Source: Parvularcula sp. LCG005 (GTDB taxonomy: Bacteria > Pseudomonadota > Alphaproteobacteria > Caulobacterales > Parvularculaceae). Taken from it: a DNA stretch of 64,000 nucleotides. Within the stretch, counting starts at the first letter, position 1. Every line of letters starts with the position of its first letter. Of the stretch, positions 1 to 9,402 are shown in pieces. Position numbers and translations under genes: made by a program. Location: assembly GCF_032930845.1 (NCBI RefSeq), contig NZ_CP136758.1:1503001-1567000 (forward strand), written 5' to 3'. The notes below the pieces were generated by a model. The model worked only from the letters and a program-made list of their open reading frames with translations. It had not been told where the DNA came from and made no database searches.

Positions 1-509
1 AGTTCCTTGCGCCGCCCACCAATATCAACGAGCAGGGCGCGGAGGTCCTTCAGGTCCAGAAGCGGCAGGCCTTCCTCGTCCGCGACCCGAAAGGCGAGGG
101 TCAGAACGCCCTCCTGAGTGTCATTAAGATCGAGGAGCCGGCCGAGAAGAAGCGGCCCCATCTCAGTGACGGTGGCGCGAATGGGATGACCTTTCTCGCC
201 GTGGAGGTCCCAGAACGTGACGGGCATGGCTTCGCCGCTGTAACCGTCTAGGCCAATTTTCTCGGCCCGCTCTGTCAGAAAACTCTTGTCTGCCCCCCGG
301 GTGGCAAGCCCCGCCAGATCACCTTTCACATCAGCGACGAAGCACGGCACACCCTCCCGGGAGAACGCTTCGGCCATGATCTGCAGGGTGACCGTTTTTC
401 CCGTCCCCGTGGCCCCGGCGATGAGACCGTGGCGGTTGGCGTATTTGAGGGCCAGCGTCACCGGTCGGTCACTTGCGCCCAGAAAAATGCTCAGATCTTC
501 ATCAGCCAT
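1..509 (-). CDS. HerA-like ATPase, DUF853 family (YjgR-like), N-terminal part
   Basis: The frame opens with ATG at 509-507 (MADEDLSIFLGASDRP) and stays open to the left window edge, so only the first ~169 residues are present. A Walker A P-loop reads GATGTGKTVTLQ at about residues 32-43, followed by a VADVKGDL segment and a stretch ending in LVDIGGRRKE. This fits the DUF853/YjgR family of HerA/FtsK-type ATPases, cytosolic proteins of poorly known role. The gene is divergent from the Hpt gene at 648. The family call rests on the N-terminal motif order; the C-terminal part lies outside the window. Confidence 0.8.
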   Translation of the reverse strand, partial: MADEDLSIFLGASDRPVTLALKYANRHGLIAGATGTGKTVTLQIMAEAFSREGVPCFVADVKGDLAGLATRGADKSFLTERAEKIGLDGYSGEAMPVTFWDLHGEKGHPIRATVTEMGPLLLGRLLDLNDTQEGVLTLAFRVADEEGLPLLDLKDLRALLVDIGGRRKE

Positions 510-647
510 CGATGGACTTCTCCAATGCGTCTCCGTGAGACGTTGAACGAGCCGTTGTCACAGGAGGCGTCGGCTAATCGCAATGATCTTTTAACAAAGA
601 TTCGTAAAACATGACGAACCGGCACGCAAAAAGGATGCCCCGTAGAT

Positions 648-989
648 ATGGCAAAGACGTCGCTTATCGATCTTGATCATCTGGACCGCTATGTGGCGGG
701 CGACCGTTCGCTTCGCGACGAAATTCTTTCCATTTTTGAAGAGCAGGCCGAGATGTGGACGCGAATGCTTGATCCGCGTGCCGAAGATAGCGCCTGGAAG
801 GATGCTGCGCACGCCTTGAAGGGCGCCTCGCGCGGCGTTGGCGCGTGGCAGATTGGCGATATTTGCGAGCATGCGGAAACGCTCGTCGGCTCGACCGCCG
901 ACTCGGCGATGCGTGTCGACGCGGTAGACGAACTGCGCAATGTGGTCCGCAATACGGTGGCAGAGGTTCGTCGCCTGCGCGAACTCTAA
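648..989 (+). CDS. Hpt domain histidine phosphotransfer protein
   Basis: A 113-residue protein that is almost entirely an Hpt four-helix bundle. The phosphorylatable histidine is H55 in the segment [13 protein letters not shown], which matches the HxLKG(A/S) signature of Hpt proteins. It would relay phosphate between a hybrid histidine kinase and a response regulator; no partner is encoded nearby. The C-terminal half ([19 protein letters not shown]) is the usual last pair of helices. Its stop codon overlaps the stop of the convergent isomerase gene by 4 bp. Similar small Hpt proteins act in alphaproteobacterial cell-cycle phosphorelays, but nothing here ties it to a particular one. Confidence 0.85.
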   Translation: MAKTSLIDLDHLDRYVAGDRSLRDEILSIFEEQAEMWTRMLDPRAEDSAWKDAAHALKGASRGVGAWQIGDICEHAETLVGSTADSAMRVDAVDELRNVVRNTVAEVRRLREL

Positions 990-2023
990 AGCTCAACCAG
1001 CTCTGCTGATCTGAGGGCAGCAAGGTTTGCGCTGCCCGTGCAGAAACACGCAATCTTCAACGTTTCTATCACCGTTTCGAAGTGCTCGATCACCGCCTCA
1101 GTGCTCGTGATCGCGGCCTCCAGCGTGCCTGCTGCCTGTCCGACGATATCGGCCCCCAAGCGGATGGCCTTCGCGGCATCGACACCATTCCTGATCCCGC
1201 CCGAGGCAATGATCGTGGCATGCGACGCGGCCTTGCGAGCCGCCTGAACCGCAATCGCCGTCGGTACGCCCCATTCGGTAAAGGCACTGGCGATCTTGCG
1301 CATGCGCTCGTCGGGATGTCTGGCCCCCTCAACCCGGGCCCAATTGGTCCCCCCGGCACCGGCCACGTCGATGACCACGACGCCGATATCCGTCAGTTCC
1401 CGGACCACTGGCGCTGACAGGCCAAATCCCACTTCTTTCACTGCAACTGGCACATCCGACGCCACGAGGCGAGCGATACCTTCAAGAACACCGCGCCACG
1501 CCGTATCGCCGCCTTTCTGCACCGCCTCCTGCAGAGGGTTGAGATGGACGAACAAGCCATCGGCATCGATCATATCGATCGCGGCACGCGCGCGGTCGAC
1601 GCCGTCCCGGTCAAGCAGTTGAGCTGCGCCGATATTGCCGATCAGCGGCACGTCGGGCGCCATCCGCCGCAATTCACCGGACAGGCCTCCGGCGCCCTGC
1701 TGTTCAAGGGCAATCCTCTGAGACCCGATGGCAAGCGCGATGCCCAGCGCATTCGCAGCCTCGGCAAGGTGCCTATTGATGGCTTCGGCCCGGTCAACGC
1801 CGCCTGTCATTGAACTGATCAGGAAGGGTGCCCGCAATTGCCGGCCGAAAAGCCTGGCTGAGAGATCCACGGCGGACAGGTCCAGCTCGGGCAGGGCGTT
1901 ATGGGCAAGTTGTACGCGTTCGAACCCGGTGGACAGCCGGCCGAAGCCAACATCCCCGTTCAGGACGATATCGATATGGTCGGCCTTGCGACGTGCAATA
2001 TCCGAGGATGTCTTTTCAGTCAT
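986..2023 (-). CDS. fni: Type 2 isopentenyl-diphosphate delta-isomerase
   Basis: A 345-residue FMN-dependent TIM-barrel enzyme that interconverts IPP and DMAPP. Family segments visible include the N-terminal [20 protein letters not shown], a glutamine-rich [31 protein letters not shown], the phosphate-binding [11 protein letters not shown] and [12 protein letters not shown]. Length is normal for the family. It is divergent from the polyprenyl synthase at 2173, so the two isoprenoid genes share a ~150-bp control region. Type 2 isomerases are FMN/NAD(P)H dependent and unrelated to the type 1 Idi enzymes. Confidence 0.95.
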   Translation of the reverse strand: MTEKTSSDIARRKADHIDIVLNGDVGFGRLSTGFERVQLAHNALPELDLSAVDLSARLFGRQLRAPFLISSMTGGVDRAEAINRHLAEAANALGIALAIGSQRIALEQQGAGGLSGELRRMAPDVPLIGNIGAAQLLDRDGVDRARAAIDMIDADGLFVHLNPLQEAVQKGGDTAWRGVLEGIARLVASDVPVAVKEVGFGLSAPVVRELTDIGVVVIDVAGAGGTNWARVEGARHPDERMRKIASAFTEWGVPTAIAVQAARKAASHATIIASGGIRNGVDAAKAIRLGADIVGQAAGTLEAAITSTEAVIEHFETVIETLKIACFCTGSANLAALRSAELVEL

Positions 2024-2172
2024 GCGCCTGATCTAGCGCGGTCAAGCCCGGTCGTCATGACCCCAATTGGGTAGTTTCGTCGCAGGCGCGCGCGCTTTGC
2101 CTTTTGCAGGGTGTAGGCCTATTCTCACGCCAGAGAAAAAGGCGCGCGAAGCGGCGCTGCGAAAGGACCGGG

Positions 2173-3108
2173 ATGAGCCATACGATCGCATCTGCGCCGC
2201 CGACAGCGCCAGGAGAGCGACCGGGATTTGGCGATGAGATGGGTGCACTGCGCCAGCTCGTCGACGCGCGCCTCGACCAACTGGTCCCCATGGCAGGACG
2301 CCCGAGCCTGGCCGCGCGACACAGCCTCCTTGCGCCTGGCAAGCGCCTGCGGGCGATCCTGACGCTGCTGGCGGCGCGCCAGTGCGGCGGTAGCGATGAG
2401 GCCGCGCTCGACACAGCCTGTGCCGTGGAGATGGTCCATACGGCGAGCCTCGTCTTTGACGACCTGCCTGCGATGGATGATGCGCGCCTGCGCCGCGGGG
2501 TTGAGACCGCCCACGTTCAGTTCGGCGAAGATGTGGCGATCCTTGCGGGCATCGGCCTGTTGAACGGGGCCTTTGGCGCGGTTGCCAAGGACAAGTCGCT
2601 GTCCAGTGCGCAGATCCAGATGATCGTCGGTATCCTGAGTGACTGCATCGGCTGGACAGGTCTGGTGCATGGCCAGGCCCTCGATCTCGAGGCTTGTGAC
2701 GGCGAGGCCGCGGTGGATGATATCCATTACGGCAAGACCGGCACTCTGTTCATTGCCGCAGCGCTTGCGGGAGCGGCAACGGCGACGCTGGACGACCAGA
2801 CCTGCACGATGTTCACCTCCTACGGCACGGCGCTGGGTCATGCGTATCAGGCCTATGACGATGTGCTGGATCTGATCGCCGATGACGGTGTGGCCGGGAA
2901 AACGACAGGACGTGACAGCGATAAGCTGACAGCCCTGTCCACAGCGAGAGGTCGTGACGAGCAGATCGAAGCCGGTCTGACCCGGGCAGAACATCACCTG
3001 AAGCTTGCCCGCGCTGCGACCATGACGGGCACCGATGAAACGCCGCTATCCCTGCTGGCCAGCCATATCGGCCGCTATTTCCGGAAGACATTCGCGACTG
3101 TCAGCTGA
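2173..3108 (+). CDS. ispA: Polyprenyl synthetase (farnesyl/geranyl diphosphate synthase type)
   Basis: Trans-prenyltransferase of about 311 residues. The first aspartate-rich motif reads FDDLPAMDDARLRRG and the second YDDVLDL, with the basic KTTGRDS loop behind it; these bind the Mg-diphosphates of IPP and the allylic substrate. I chose ATG 2173 (MSHTIASAPP) because GAAAGGACCGGG lies just upstream and the 23 residues before it are an arginine-rich low-complexity lead. The product is probably FPP or GPP for ubiquinone, undecaprenyl or carotenoid synthesis; chain length cannot be read with certainty. The 3' end overlaps the convergent nth-like gene by 8 bp. Confidence 0.88.
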   Translation: MSHTIASAPPTAPGERPGFGDEMGALRQLVDARLDQLVPMAGRPSLAARHSLLAPGKRLRAILTLLAARQCGGSDEAALDTACAVEMVHTASLVFDDLPAMDDARLRRGVETAHVQFGEDVAILAGIGLLNGAFGAVAKDKSLSSAQIQMIVGILSDCIGWTGLVHGQALDLEACDGEAAVDDIHYGKTGTLFIAAALAGAATATLDDQTCTMFTSYGTALGHAYQAYDDVLDLIADDGVAGKTTGRDSDKLTALSTARGRDEQIEAGLTRAEHHLKLARAATMTGTDETPLSLLASHIGRYFRKTFATVS

Positions 3109-3847
3109 CAGCCCGCTCATCCTTGCTTTCGCCGAACGGAAACCGAATCACGGTGGCCGTGTTGCGCGTCTGCGATGGACAAAGCTCCGCCAGCGGACAG
3201 TCGCCACAGGCGGGTTTGCCCGCATGACAGACTGAGCGTGCTAATCGGCGCAGCCCGTCACTCAGCTTGGAAAACTGGTCCGAGCCCCACGCCGCGGGTG
3301 CCCGCTCCGACACATGACGCGGTACCGCAGACAATGGTGCCCCCATGCTGCAAAGCTCCAGCCGCCGAATGACGCGCGCATTGTCTGCATCTATCGTCAC
3401 AAGAGGACGCGCGAGACTGGAGAATGCCAGGACCGCCGCGGCTACGCCGGAGGACACACCTGGCAGGCGCTCGAGCCAGCGCTGTCCGGCGTCGGTGGAC
3501 AGTTTGGCCAGAAAGCTGATGTCGATCGCGCCTTTCTCCTCCGCGATCTGACGAAGGATCGCAGGCACCGCTGCGGCCTTCTTCGTCGCGCGGGGCAGGC
3601 CGATAAAAAATGGCGCCAAATCTTCAGCAGACACGTTGGACAGCGCAACCCAATGAGGCCAGCGCGCTCGCACCCGATTGAAGACGGCCAGCCCGACGGG
3701 CGGCGCGGCGCCTTCACCGATCACACCGAAGATCAGCTGTGCCAGCGGATCGGACAGGGTCTGCCTGGCCGAAGGGTAGGTCGCCGACAGACGACCCAAT
3801 ATCTCAGGCAGTCGGTTATCGGTCGCGAAGGTAAGCGAGGTCTGCAT
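3101..3847 (-). CDS. Endonuclease III (Nth)-like HhH-GPD glycosylase without the catalytic lysine
   Basis: The ~248-residue protein has the HhH-GPD fold segments of base-excision glycosylases. The helix-hairpin-helix reads LPGVSSGVAAAV, followed by IDADNARV, which keeps the catalytic aspartate. The C-terminal [4Fe-4S] ligands have canonical spacing C-x6-C-x2-C-x5-C (CHAGKPACGDCPLAELC). The Nth Schiff-base lysine (LPGVGRK in E. coli Nth) is replaced by glycine, so lyase activity is unlikely; it may be a monofunctional glycosylase or belong to a divergent subfamily. A GTG at 3871 would add eight residues; neither start has a clear Shine-Dalgarno sequence. Confidence 0.8.
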   Translation of the reverse strand: MQTSLTFATDNRLPEILGRLSATYPSARQTLSDPLAQLIFGVIGEGAAPPVGLAVFNRVRARWPHWVALSNVSAEDLAPFFIGLPRATKKAAAVPAILRQIAEEKGAIDISFLAKLSTDAGQRWLERLPGVSSGVAAAVLAFSSLARPLVTIDADNARVIRRLELCSMGAPLSAVPRHVSERAPAAWGSDQFSKLSDGLRRLARSVCHAGKPACGDCPLAELCPSQTRNTATVIRFPFGESKDERAVS

Positions 3848-3912
3848 GTGGAAAACATAGTGAACAAACACAGAACATGCAAGAGGTGATTCGCGTCAGG
3901 GCAGTATTGATA

Positions 3913-5097
3913 TCACGCGGCACTTGTCCGCCTGAATGGAATGTCCACTGTCCCGAATGTTGCCGCCCGCCACAGCCATTCGAGAGGCCCGTAGCGATAG
4001 TGCCGATACCAGAGGCTTGCCGCGATCATCTGCATACCGAAGGTGATAACACCAAATGTCAGCGCCTGTCCCTGATTCCAGTCGTCCCATAGCCCCAGAC
4101 CATAACCATAGAATACGGGGACAAACAGCAGGCTCTGGCCGACATAGAGAGTGAGGGTCATGCGTCCCACAGGGGCGAGTGTCTGCATCACACGCGGCAC
4201 AAGACGCCAAACTTCAACAAACAAGATGACCTGTGCGCCGGTGAAGGCCAGCTTGTGATAGCTGCCCCATATCTGGCCAAACCATTGGCGGGCGAAGCCA
4301 TCGGGGCCCGCTGGTACCATCTGGGTGACACTGCCCGTCAGGGCTTCGAGCCCAAAGCCAAGGAGCAGGAACAGCCCCAGCAAGATCCGCCGCGACGTGA
4401 CGTGCCGGTCGAGCTGCGCAAAGAAGCCGATGCGGCCAAGAACGAGCCCGAGGATGAAAAGGCCTACGATCTGCATCATCCGCCCGGACGTCCAGTAAAA
4501 GCTCATGCGCTGATGCACGCCATCCCACAGATTGACCGCGAGGATATCGCCGAAAGAGCTATTGGCAAAGGTGTTCAATGACTGATCGAGCAGGAAATAG
4601 GGTGGTTGCAATGCCCAATCTGCGCCATTCAGTGCACTGATCGTGCGAATAATCAGCTCTGGCTGCAGGAACAGGAACCCTGCGAGGGCCAGCAGGATCC
4701 AGTTATTTCGTATACGGTGAATGAAAATCAGGAGAAGCCCAAGAGGCGCCAGAACAGTCAGAATATCGCCCCGATAGATCAGTCCGTGAAGCACACCGAT
4801 AACCATGAGAAGGGTGAGACGCCAGACGAAGCGCCCTGAAAAATCCGTTCCCCGCCGCGCCGCTCTATCCATGATGATGTGAAAGGACAGACCAAAGCAG
4901 AGGGCGAAAATGGCGAACGCCTTTCCCCCGAAAAGGCCAAAGACGAGACTGTTCACGACGCTCGGGTAGGGGTTCAGCCAGTAGAGCTCAAAATATTCAA
5001 CACAGTGAACGAGGAACAGGCCCATGAGCGCGTAGCCGCGCAACGCGTCGACGATGACAAGGCGTTCAAAAAATGGCGGTGCTTTTGGTGTTGTCAT
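3913..5097 (-). CDS. DUF418 family multi-pass membrane protein (YeiB-like)
   Basis: A 394-residue inner-membrane protein with roughly ten hydrophobic spans. The N-terminal signature RLVIVDALRGYALMGLFLVH and the C-terminal block (VGRMTLTLYVGQSLLFVPVFYGYGLGLWDDWNQG) are characteristic of DUF418/YeiB proteins, distant relatives of acyltransferase-3 membrane enzymes. The substrate is unknown. The gene stands alone between nth-like and trmFO on the same strand, with ~75 bp to the trmFO stop, so it may be co-transcribed with trmFO. Confidence 0.85.
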   Translation of the reverse strand: MTTPKAPPFFERLVIVDALRGYALMGLFLVHCVEYFELYWLNPYPSVVNSLVFGLFGGKAFAIFALCFGLSFHIIMDRAARRGTDFSGRFVWRLTLLMVIGVLHGLIYRGDILTVLAPLGLLLIFIHRIRNNWILLALAGFLFLQPELIIRTISALNGADWALQPPYFLLDQSLNTFANSSFGDILAVNLWDGVHQRMSFYWTSGRMMQIVGLFILGLVLGRIGFFAQLDRHVTSRRILLGLFLLLGFGLEALTGSVTQMVPAGPDGFARQWFGQIWGSYHKLAFTGAQVILFVEVWRLVPRVMQTLAPVGRMTLTLYVGQSLLFVPVFYGYGLGLWDDWNQGQALTFGVITFGMQMIAASLWYRHYRYGPLEWLWRAATFGTVDIPFRRTSAA

Positions 5098-5171
5098 TGT
5101 TGTCCTCCCCTGTCCAATCGGGAACTATAGGGCGGACACACGTTGACCAGCAAGATGGCCGGCAGGGTGGC

Positions 5172-6542
5172 TTATGCGGCCACCCACCCCGCTAGATCGA
5201 CCAGTGCCCGGCGCGACATCGCCTTCTTCCGCGCACGCCCCTTTTCCTTGCCCTTGATGCGGTTGCCCTCATCATCGATGCGCGGGGTCTCCATCTCAGG
5301 GAAAAGACCAAAGTTCACGTTCATCGGCTGGAAGGAGCCTTTGCCGCCGTCCACATGACCTTCGGTGATGTGATAGTGAAGCGCCCCCAACGCCGTGGTG
5401 CGCGGCGGCGGCGATATGATTGCGCCGCGCGCCTCTGCCGCCGCAAACCGACCGGTCAGAAGGCCGATGGCCGCGCTTTCAAGGTATCCCTCAACCCCGG
5501 TGATCTGTCCGGCAAAACGCAAAGAAGGCCGCGCCTTTACCGACAGGGTCTGATCAAGGATCTTGGGGCTGTTGATGAAGGTGTTGCGGTGGATGCCGCC
5601 GAGCCGCGCGAACTGCGCCTTCTCCAAGCCGGGTATGAGACGAAAAACCTCCGCCTGCGCTCCATATTTCAGCTTGGTTTGGAAACCGACCATATTATAC
5701 AGCGTACCCAGCGCATTATCCTGGCGCAGCTGCAGCACGGCATAGGGCCGCCGCCCGGTGCGCGGATCGGTCAGGCCCACGGGCTTCATCGGACCAAAGC
5801 GCAAGGTGTCGCGACCGCGTTCGGCCATGACTTCGACGGGCAGGCAGCCCTCGAAATAGGGGGTGTTCTTTTCCCATTCCTTGAACTCGGTTTTCTCACC
5901 GGCGATGATCGCGTCGAGGAAGGTATTGTACTCTTCCTCCGAGAACGGAAGATTGATATAATCCTTGCCTGTGCCGCCAGGGCCCGGCTTGTCATACCGC
6001 GACTGGAACCAGGCAATGTCGAAATTGATCGATTCCTTGTGGATGATCGGCGCAATGGCATCGAAGAACGCCAGCTCATCATTCCCCGCAACGGCCTTGA
6101 TGGCATCCGCCAGCGCCCCCGAGGTCAGGGGCCCCGTCGCAATAATGGCGTTCGTGCCGGGCGCGGGCAGTTCCGTGACTTCCGACCGGTGAATGGTAAT
6201 GTTGGGATGCGCCTCGATCGCAGCTGTCACTGCACTGGCGAAACCGTCGCGATCCACGGCCAGCGCGCCACCCGCGGGCACCTGGTTGGCATCGGCGCAG
6301 CGCAGGATGAGCGAGTTGCAGCGGCGCATCTCCTCGTGCAGCAGACCAACCGCGTTATACTCCGCGTCATCCGAGCGGAAGGAGTTGGAGCACACAAGCT
6401 CCGCAAAATTGTCCGTCTCATGGGCTTCGGTCTTGCGGACCGGGCGCATTTCGAAAAGGTCAACGCTCGCCCCGGCCTCTGCAGCCTGAAAGGCGGCTTC
6501 GGAGCCTGCAAGACCCCCGCCAATGATTGTAATATCTGCCAT
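5172..6542 (-). CDS. trmFO: Methylenetetrahydrofolate--tRNA-(uracil-5-)-methyltransferase TrmFO
   Basis: A 456-residue FAD enzyme that makes m5U54 in the tRNA T-loop using methylene-THF. The N-terminal FAD Rossmann motif [12 protein letters not shown] is followed by the family blocks [25 protein letters not shown] and GLLHEEMRR, and by [23 protein letters not shown]. The C-terminal half has [18 protein letters not shown] and the [10 protein letters not shown] block. Length matches the family. TrmFO is typical of Firmicutes and Alphaproteobacteria, where it replaces SAM-dependent TrmA, so it also supports the taxonomic reading. Confidence 0.97.
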   Translation of the reverse strand: MADITIIGGGLAGSEAAFQAAEAGASVDLFEMRPVRKTEAHETDNFAELVCSNSFRSDDAEYNAVGLLHEEMRRCNSLILRCADANQVPAGGALAVDRDGFASAVTAAIEAHPNITIHRSEVTELPAPGTNAIIATGPLTSGALADAIKAVAGNDELAFFDAIAPIIHKESINFDIAWFQSRYDKPGPGGTGKDYINLPFSEEEYNTFLDAIIAGEKTEFKEWEKNTPYFEGCLPVEVMAERGRDTLRFGPMKPVGLTDPRTGRRPYAVLQLRQDNALGTLYNMVGFQTKLKYGAQAEVFRLIPGLEKAQFARLGGIHRNTFINSPKILDQTLSVKARPSLRFAGQITGVEGYLESAAIGLLTGRFAAAEARGAIISPPPRTTALGALHYHITEGHVDGGKGSFQPMNVNFGLFPEMETPRIDDEGNRIKGKEKGRARKKAMSRRALVDLAGWVAA

Positions 6543-6638
6543 AGCGGCGGGCTTTAGCGGTCACGCGCCTGCGGCGAAAGGGGGGCTGGTCGGGCGCTCA
6601 AAATCAGATAATCATCGAAATGACAAAAGCGAGGCGCC

Positions 6639-7436
6639 ATGCAGGAAACAGACGTTTACGACCCGGCCTTCGTGAAAAGCGTCTTCGATCGCTGTTCGGA
6701 AAAATACATAGCCTTCAGCTACGTGGCATCACTGGGTTTTACTGAGCGCTGGCGCAGGCAGTGCGTGGCCAAGCTCGACAAGACGACATCGCCATCACCG
6801 ATTGCCTATGATCTAATGGCAGGAACGGGGGAGGTATGGCCCCACCTTCTAAAAAAATATCCGGATTTAGGCAGCATCACGGCCATTGACCTGTCATCGG
6901 GCATGCACAGACGCGCCATCGAACGACTGCACACCCACAGGGCCCACCGGATTGATTTTATCGAAGATGATGTTTTGGCCAGCGATCTGCCAGATTCAGG
7001 CGCTGATTTTGTCGTTTCAACCTTTGGGCTCAAAACGTTCAATAGAGAGCAACATGCAAAACTGGCCAAGCTGCTTGCCCGTGTCCTGAAATCAGGCGGC
7101 AGTTTCAGCCTGATAGAAGCGTCGGACCCAAAGGGCTGGTTTCTTCGGCCCCTCTACAATTTTCATCTGCACACGGTCCTGCCGCTCATCGAACGGTTCT
7201 TCCTGAAAGGCGCACAAGATTTTGCCATGATAGGGACGTACACGGCCAATTTTGGCAACGCTGCGGCCTTTGCTGATATGCTGAGAGCCGAGGGACTGGA
7301 AGTCCGCTTTCAGAAACACTTCTTTGGCTGTGCGACCAGCGTCAGCGGTCACAAGCCTGACCCTGTTCATTCGATATTACGTCGCAACGGTCACCCCGTC
7401 GAAAGGCGCGCGGCGTCTGGCCGGTGTCTTCCTTGA
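6639..7436 (+). CDS. Class I SAM-dependent methyltransferase, UbiE/COQ5-like
   Basis: A 265-residue protein with the order of a UbiE-type methyltransferase: an N-terminal helical cap (VFDRCSEKYIAFSYVASLGFTERWR), motif I AYDLMAGTGEVW, an acidic AIDLSSGMH (motif II) and VVSTFGLKTFN (post-I). The substrate is unknown. It does not sit with other ubiquinone genes, so I would not call it ubiE. AT content looks higher than in its neighbours, which may mark horizontal transfer. The 3' end overlaps the convergent AraC regulator by 95 bp, and the last ~25 residues (RRNGHPVERRAASGRCLP) look like a read-through extension into that gene. Confidence 0.8.
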   Translation: MQETDVYDPAFVKSVFDRCSEKYIAFSYVASLGFTERWRRQCVAKLDKTTSPSPIAYDLMAGTGEVWPHLLKKYPDLGSITAIDLSSGMHRRAIERLHTHRAHRIDFIEDDVLASDLPDSGADFVVSTFGLKTFNREQHAKLAKLLARVLKSGGSFSLIEASDPKGWFLRPLYNFHLHTVLPLIERFFLKGAQDFAMIGTYTANFGNAAAFADMLRAEGLEVRFQKHFFGCATSVSGHKPDPVHSILRRNGHPVERRAASGRCLP

Positions 7437-8421
7437 ACGCGCGGTTGAACGGGCCGATGGAGCCAAAGCCGCAGCTCATGGCGATGTCCAGGATGGAGGT
7501 GTTCCGATGCGCCGGATCGACCAGCAGGCGTTTGGCCATGTCGACCCGGTAGCTGTTGAGACAGCGATTGAAGTTGGCAAAGCCTAGACCGGTCGTAATC
7601 GCCTGCGTCACCTTATAGTCTGGCTCACCCAAAATCTGGGCCAGATCGCCGATTTTCAGATTAGGGGTCGTAAAGACATCCTCGGCGGACAGGGTGCGCC
7701 CGACCTTCAGCGCCAGACGATCGAGACCAGCGCCGGCCACGGGCTCAGATTTGCGCGCCTTGCGCTGCGCCGTCACCGGGTGGCGTTGGCGGTACCGCAC
7801 GGCCGCGATGCCCCCCGCCAGGGCGGCCATCGCCATCAGCACGCGAACCGTTTCCGCTTCGCGCGCGAAGAACGAGCCTGCCGGCGCATTGTCCACGATG
7901 ATTACGGCGAAAAGCAGAAGGCACAGATAGCCGATGATGAAGGTCACCCGGAAACGCCCCTCGGCGCGCGACATGGCAAGACCAATCCCCCTCCAGGCCT
8001 CAAACAATGACATGAGAAGAACAGTTGAGCTCATCATCCCCGTGACCTGACGGAACGCGCCGCTCCACGCCCAGCCATCAGGAAGGAACTGACCGCCAAA
8101 CCCGCTAAGGCTCAACAGTGCCACCAGAGCGAACGGCCATCGTTCGCCCGCCCGCGCCGGGTCAAACAGGGACCGCGACAGGAGCCACGACCAGCCACAT
8201 CCCGCTACACAAAGAAAGCCAAACACAGGCAGCAGCGGCCCCAATCTGTCGCCGTACACCGCGCTGAAGATAAAACTGCCGATCGCAACCGCGAAGAACG
8301 CCGCCACGACATTGAGCTGGCAAAGCGGTTTCCGGCGCAACTGATCTACGACGAACCAGAGGGCGAGGGTGACCGTCGCCGTCGAGGTCAGCACAAAGAG
8401 GTTCATTGCCCCGAATGTCAT
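7342..8421 (-). CDS. AraC-family transcriptional regulator with membrane-spanning N-terminus
   Basis: A 359-residue protein. The first ~205 residues hold about six or seven hydrophobic spans (for example TATVTLALWFVV, VAAFFAVAIGSFIFSAVYG, FIIGYLCLLLFAVIIV). After a charged linker, a C-terminal AraC/XylS double helix-turn-helix follows: IGDLAQILGEPDYKVTQAI, then ILDIAMSCGFGSIGPFNRAFKEDTGQTPRAFR. Membrane-anchored AraC proteins are a known class that senses envelope or membrane-soluble signals. It is divergent from the DUF2306 membrane gene at 8589, its most likely target. Confidence 0.88.
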   Translation of the reverse strand: MTFGAMNLFVLTSTATVTLALWFVVDQLRRKPLCQLNVVAAFFAVAIGSFIFSAVYGDRLGPLLPVFGFLCVAGCGWSWLLSRSLFDPARAGERWPFALVALLSLSGFGGQFLPDGWAWSGAFRQVTGMMSSTVLLMSLFEAWRGIGLAMSRAEGRFRVTFIIGYLCLLLFAVIIVDNAPAGSFFAREAETVRVLMAMAALAGGIAAVRYRQRHPVTAQRKARKSEPVAGAGLDRLALKVGRTLSAEDVFTTPNLKIGDLAQILGEPDYKVTQAITTGLGFANFNRCLNSYRVDMAKRLLVDPAHRNTSILDIAMSCGFGSIGPFNRAFKEDTGQTPRAFRRGDRCDVISNEQGQACDR

Positions 8422-8588
8422 GATGTTCGCCTTCCGCCCCAGGGGTCAGACTATGCAAATCTCCGGAAATTTTCAACGAAACTGACCGAATTGGCAAATC
8501 GGCGAGAGTTGGCGGGCCGTCCGTTCCTACGCAGGACCAGCCTGCCGCCTTGAAGGCAGGTCTGATTCATCTGCAAGGACTGACCGCC

Positions 8589-9398
8589 ATGACCGAACGC
8601 CACCCACAAACCCGACGCGCCGATCTGTTTCTGAAAGGCACCGGCATTTTCTGGTATATCGTCGCGGCGATAGGGCAGGCAATCTTCATCTACTACATCT
8701 TCGCCTTTTACGGTGAAGCGACCGTCCAGAATGATCTTGGCTCGCTTAACGAGAAGGACGTCATCACCGGCATCGTCGATGGGGATGAGACCGGGAATTT
8801 CCTGTTCATCACCCACGCGCTGGGTGCGGCGGTCATCACCCTTGGCGGCCTTTTGCAGCTCATCCCCGCCATCAGGCGGTATGCTCCCGCTTTTCACCGG
8901 TGGAACGGGCGGATCTTCATGCTCATGGCCTACATGATGGCCCTTGGCGGCCTGATGATGGTGTGGGTCAGGGGGAGCTACACCTCCATGGCCGGTGCGG
9001 TCGGCATCACGGGCAATGCGCTGTGCATCATCCTCTTTGCTACGATCGCCCTTCGCCTCGCCATGCGGCGCCGCATCAATGAGCATCGCAAATGGGCAAT
9101 GCGACTGTTTCTGGCGGCCAATGGCGTGTGGTTTATTCGCGTCTTTGTGATGGCGTGGATCATCATCAACCAGAGCCCCCGCTGGCTCGGTGACGGGCTG
9201 GAGGGGCCAGCCGGTGTCGCGATATCCTTCGCCGCCTTTTTTCTGCCTGTTGCCGTGCTGCAGCTTTACTTTGCGGCGCAGGACAGCAGGAGCGCCGCGC
9301 CCAAATACATCATGGGCGGCGGCCTCATCCTTGGCACGCTAATCATGGCAATGGGCATTTTCGGTGCCACCCTGTTCATGTGGGGCCCGCATTTCTGA
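8589..9398 (+). CDS. DUF2306 family membrane protein
   Basis: A 269-residue inner-membrane protein with about seven or eight transmembrane spans (FWYIVAAIGQAIFIYYIFAF, ALGAAVITLGGLLQLIP, GRIFMLMAYMMALGGLMMVW and others). Conserved polar positions in the spans, such as the HALGAAV segment and the FHRWNGR loop, are typical of DUF2306. I chose ATG 8589 (MTERHPQTRR), with AAGGA about 14 bases upstream; an in-frame upstream start at 8550 would add 13 residues. Divergence from the membrane AraC regulator suggests a regulator-target pair. Biochemical role unknown. Confidence 0.75.
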   Translation: MTERHPQTRRADLFLKGTGIFWYIVAAIGQAIFIYYIFAFYGEATVQNDLGSLNEKDVITGIVDGDETGNFLFITHALGAAVITLGGLLQLIPAIRRYAPAFHRWNGRIFMLMAYMMALGGLMMVWVRGSYTSMAGAVGITGNALCIILFATIALRLAMRRRINEHRKWAMRLFLAANGVWFIRVFVMAWIIINQSPRWLGDGLEGPAGVAISFAAFFLPVAVLQLYFAAQDSRSAAPKYIMGGGLILGTLIMAMGIFGATLFMWGPHF

Positions 9399-9402
9399 CG
9401 GC

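Noticed and set aside
5355-6557. 400-codon frame antisense to trmFO
   Set aside because: Shadow of a high-GC gene; trmFO on the other strand is fully conserved.
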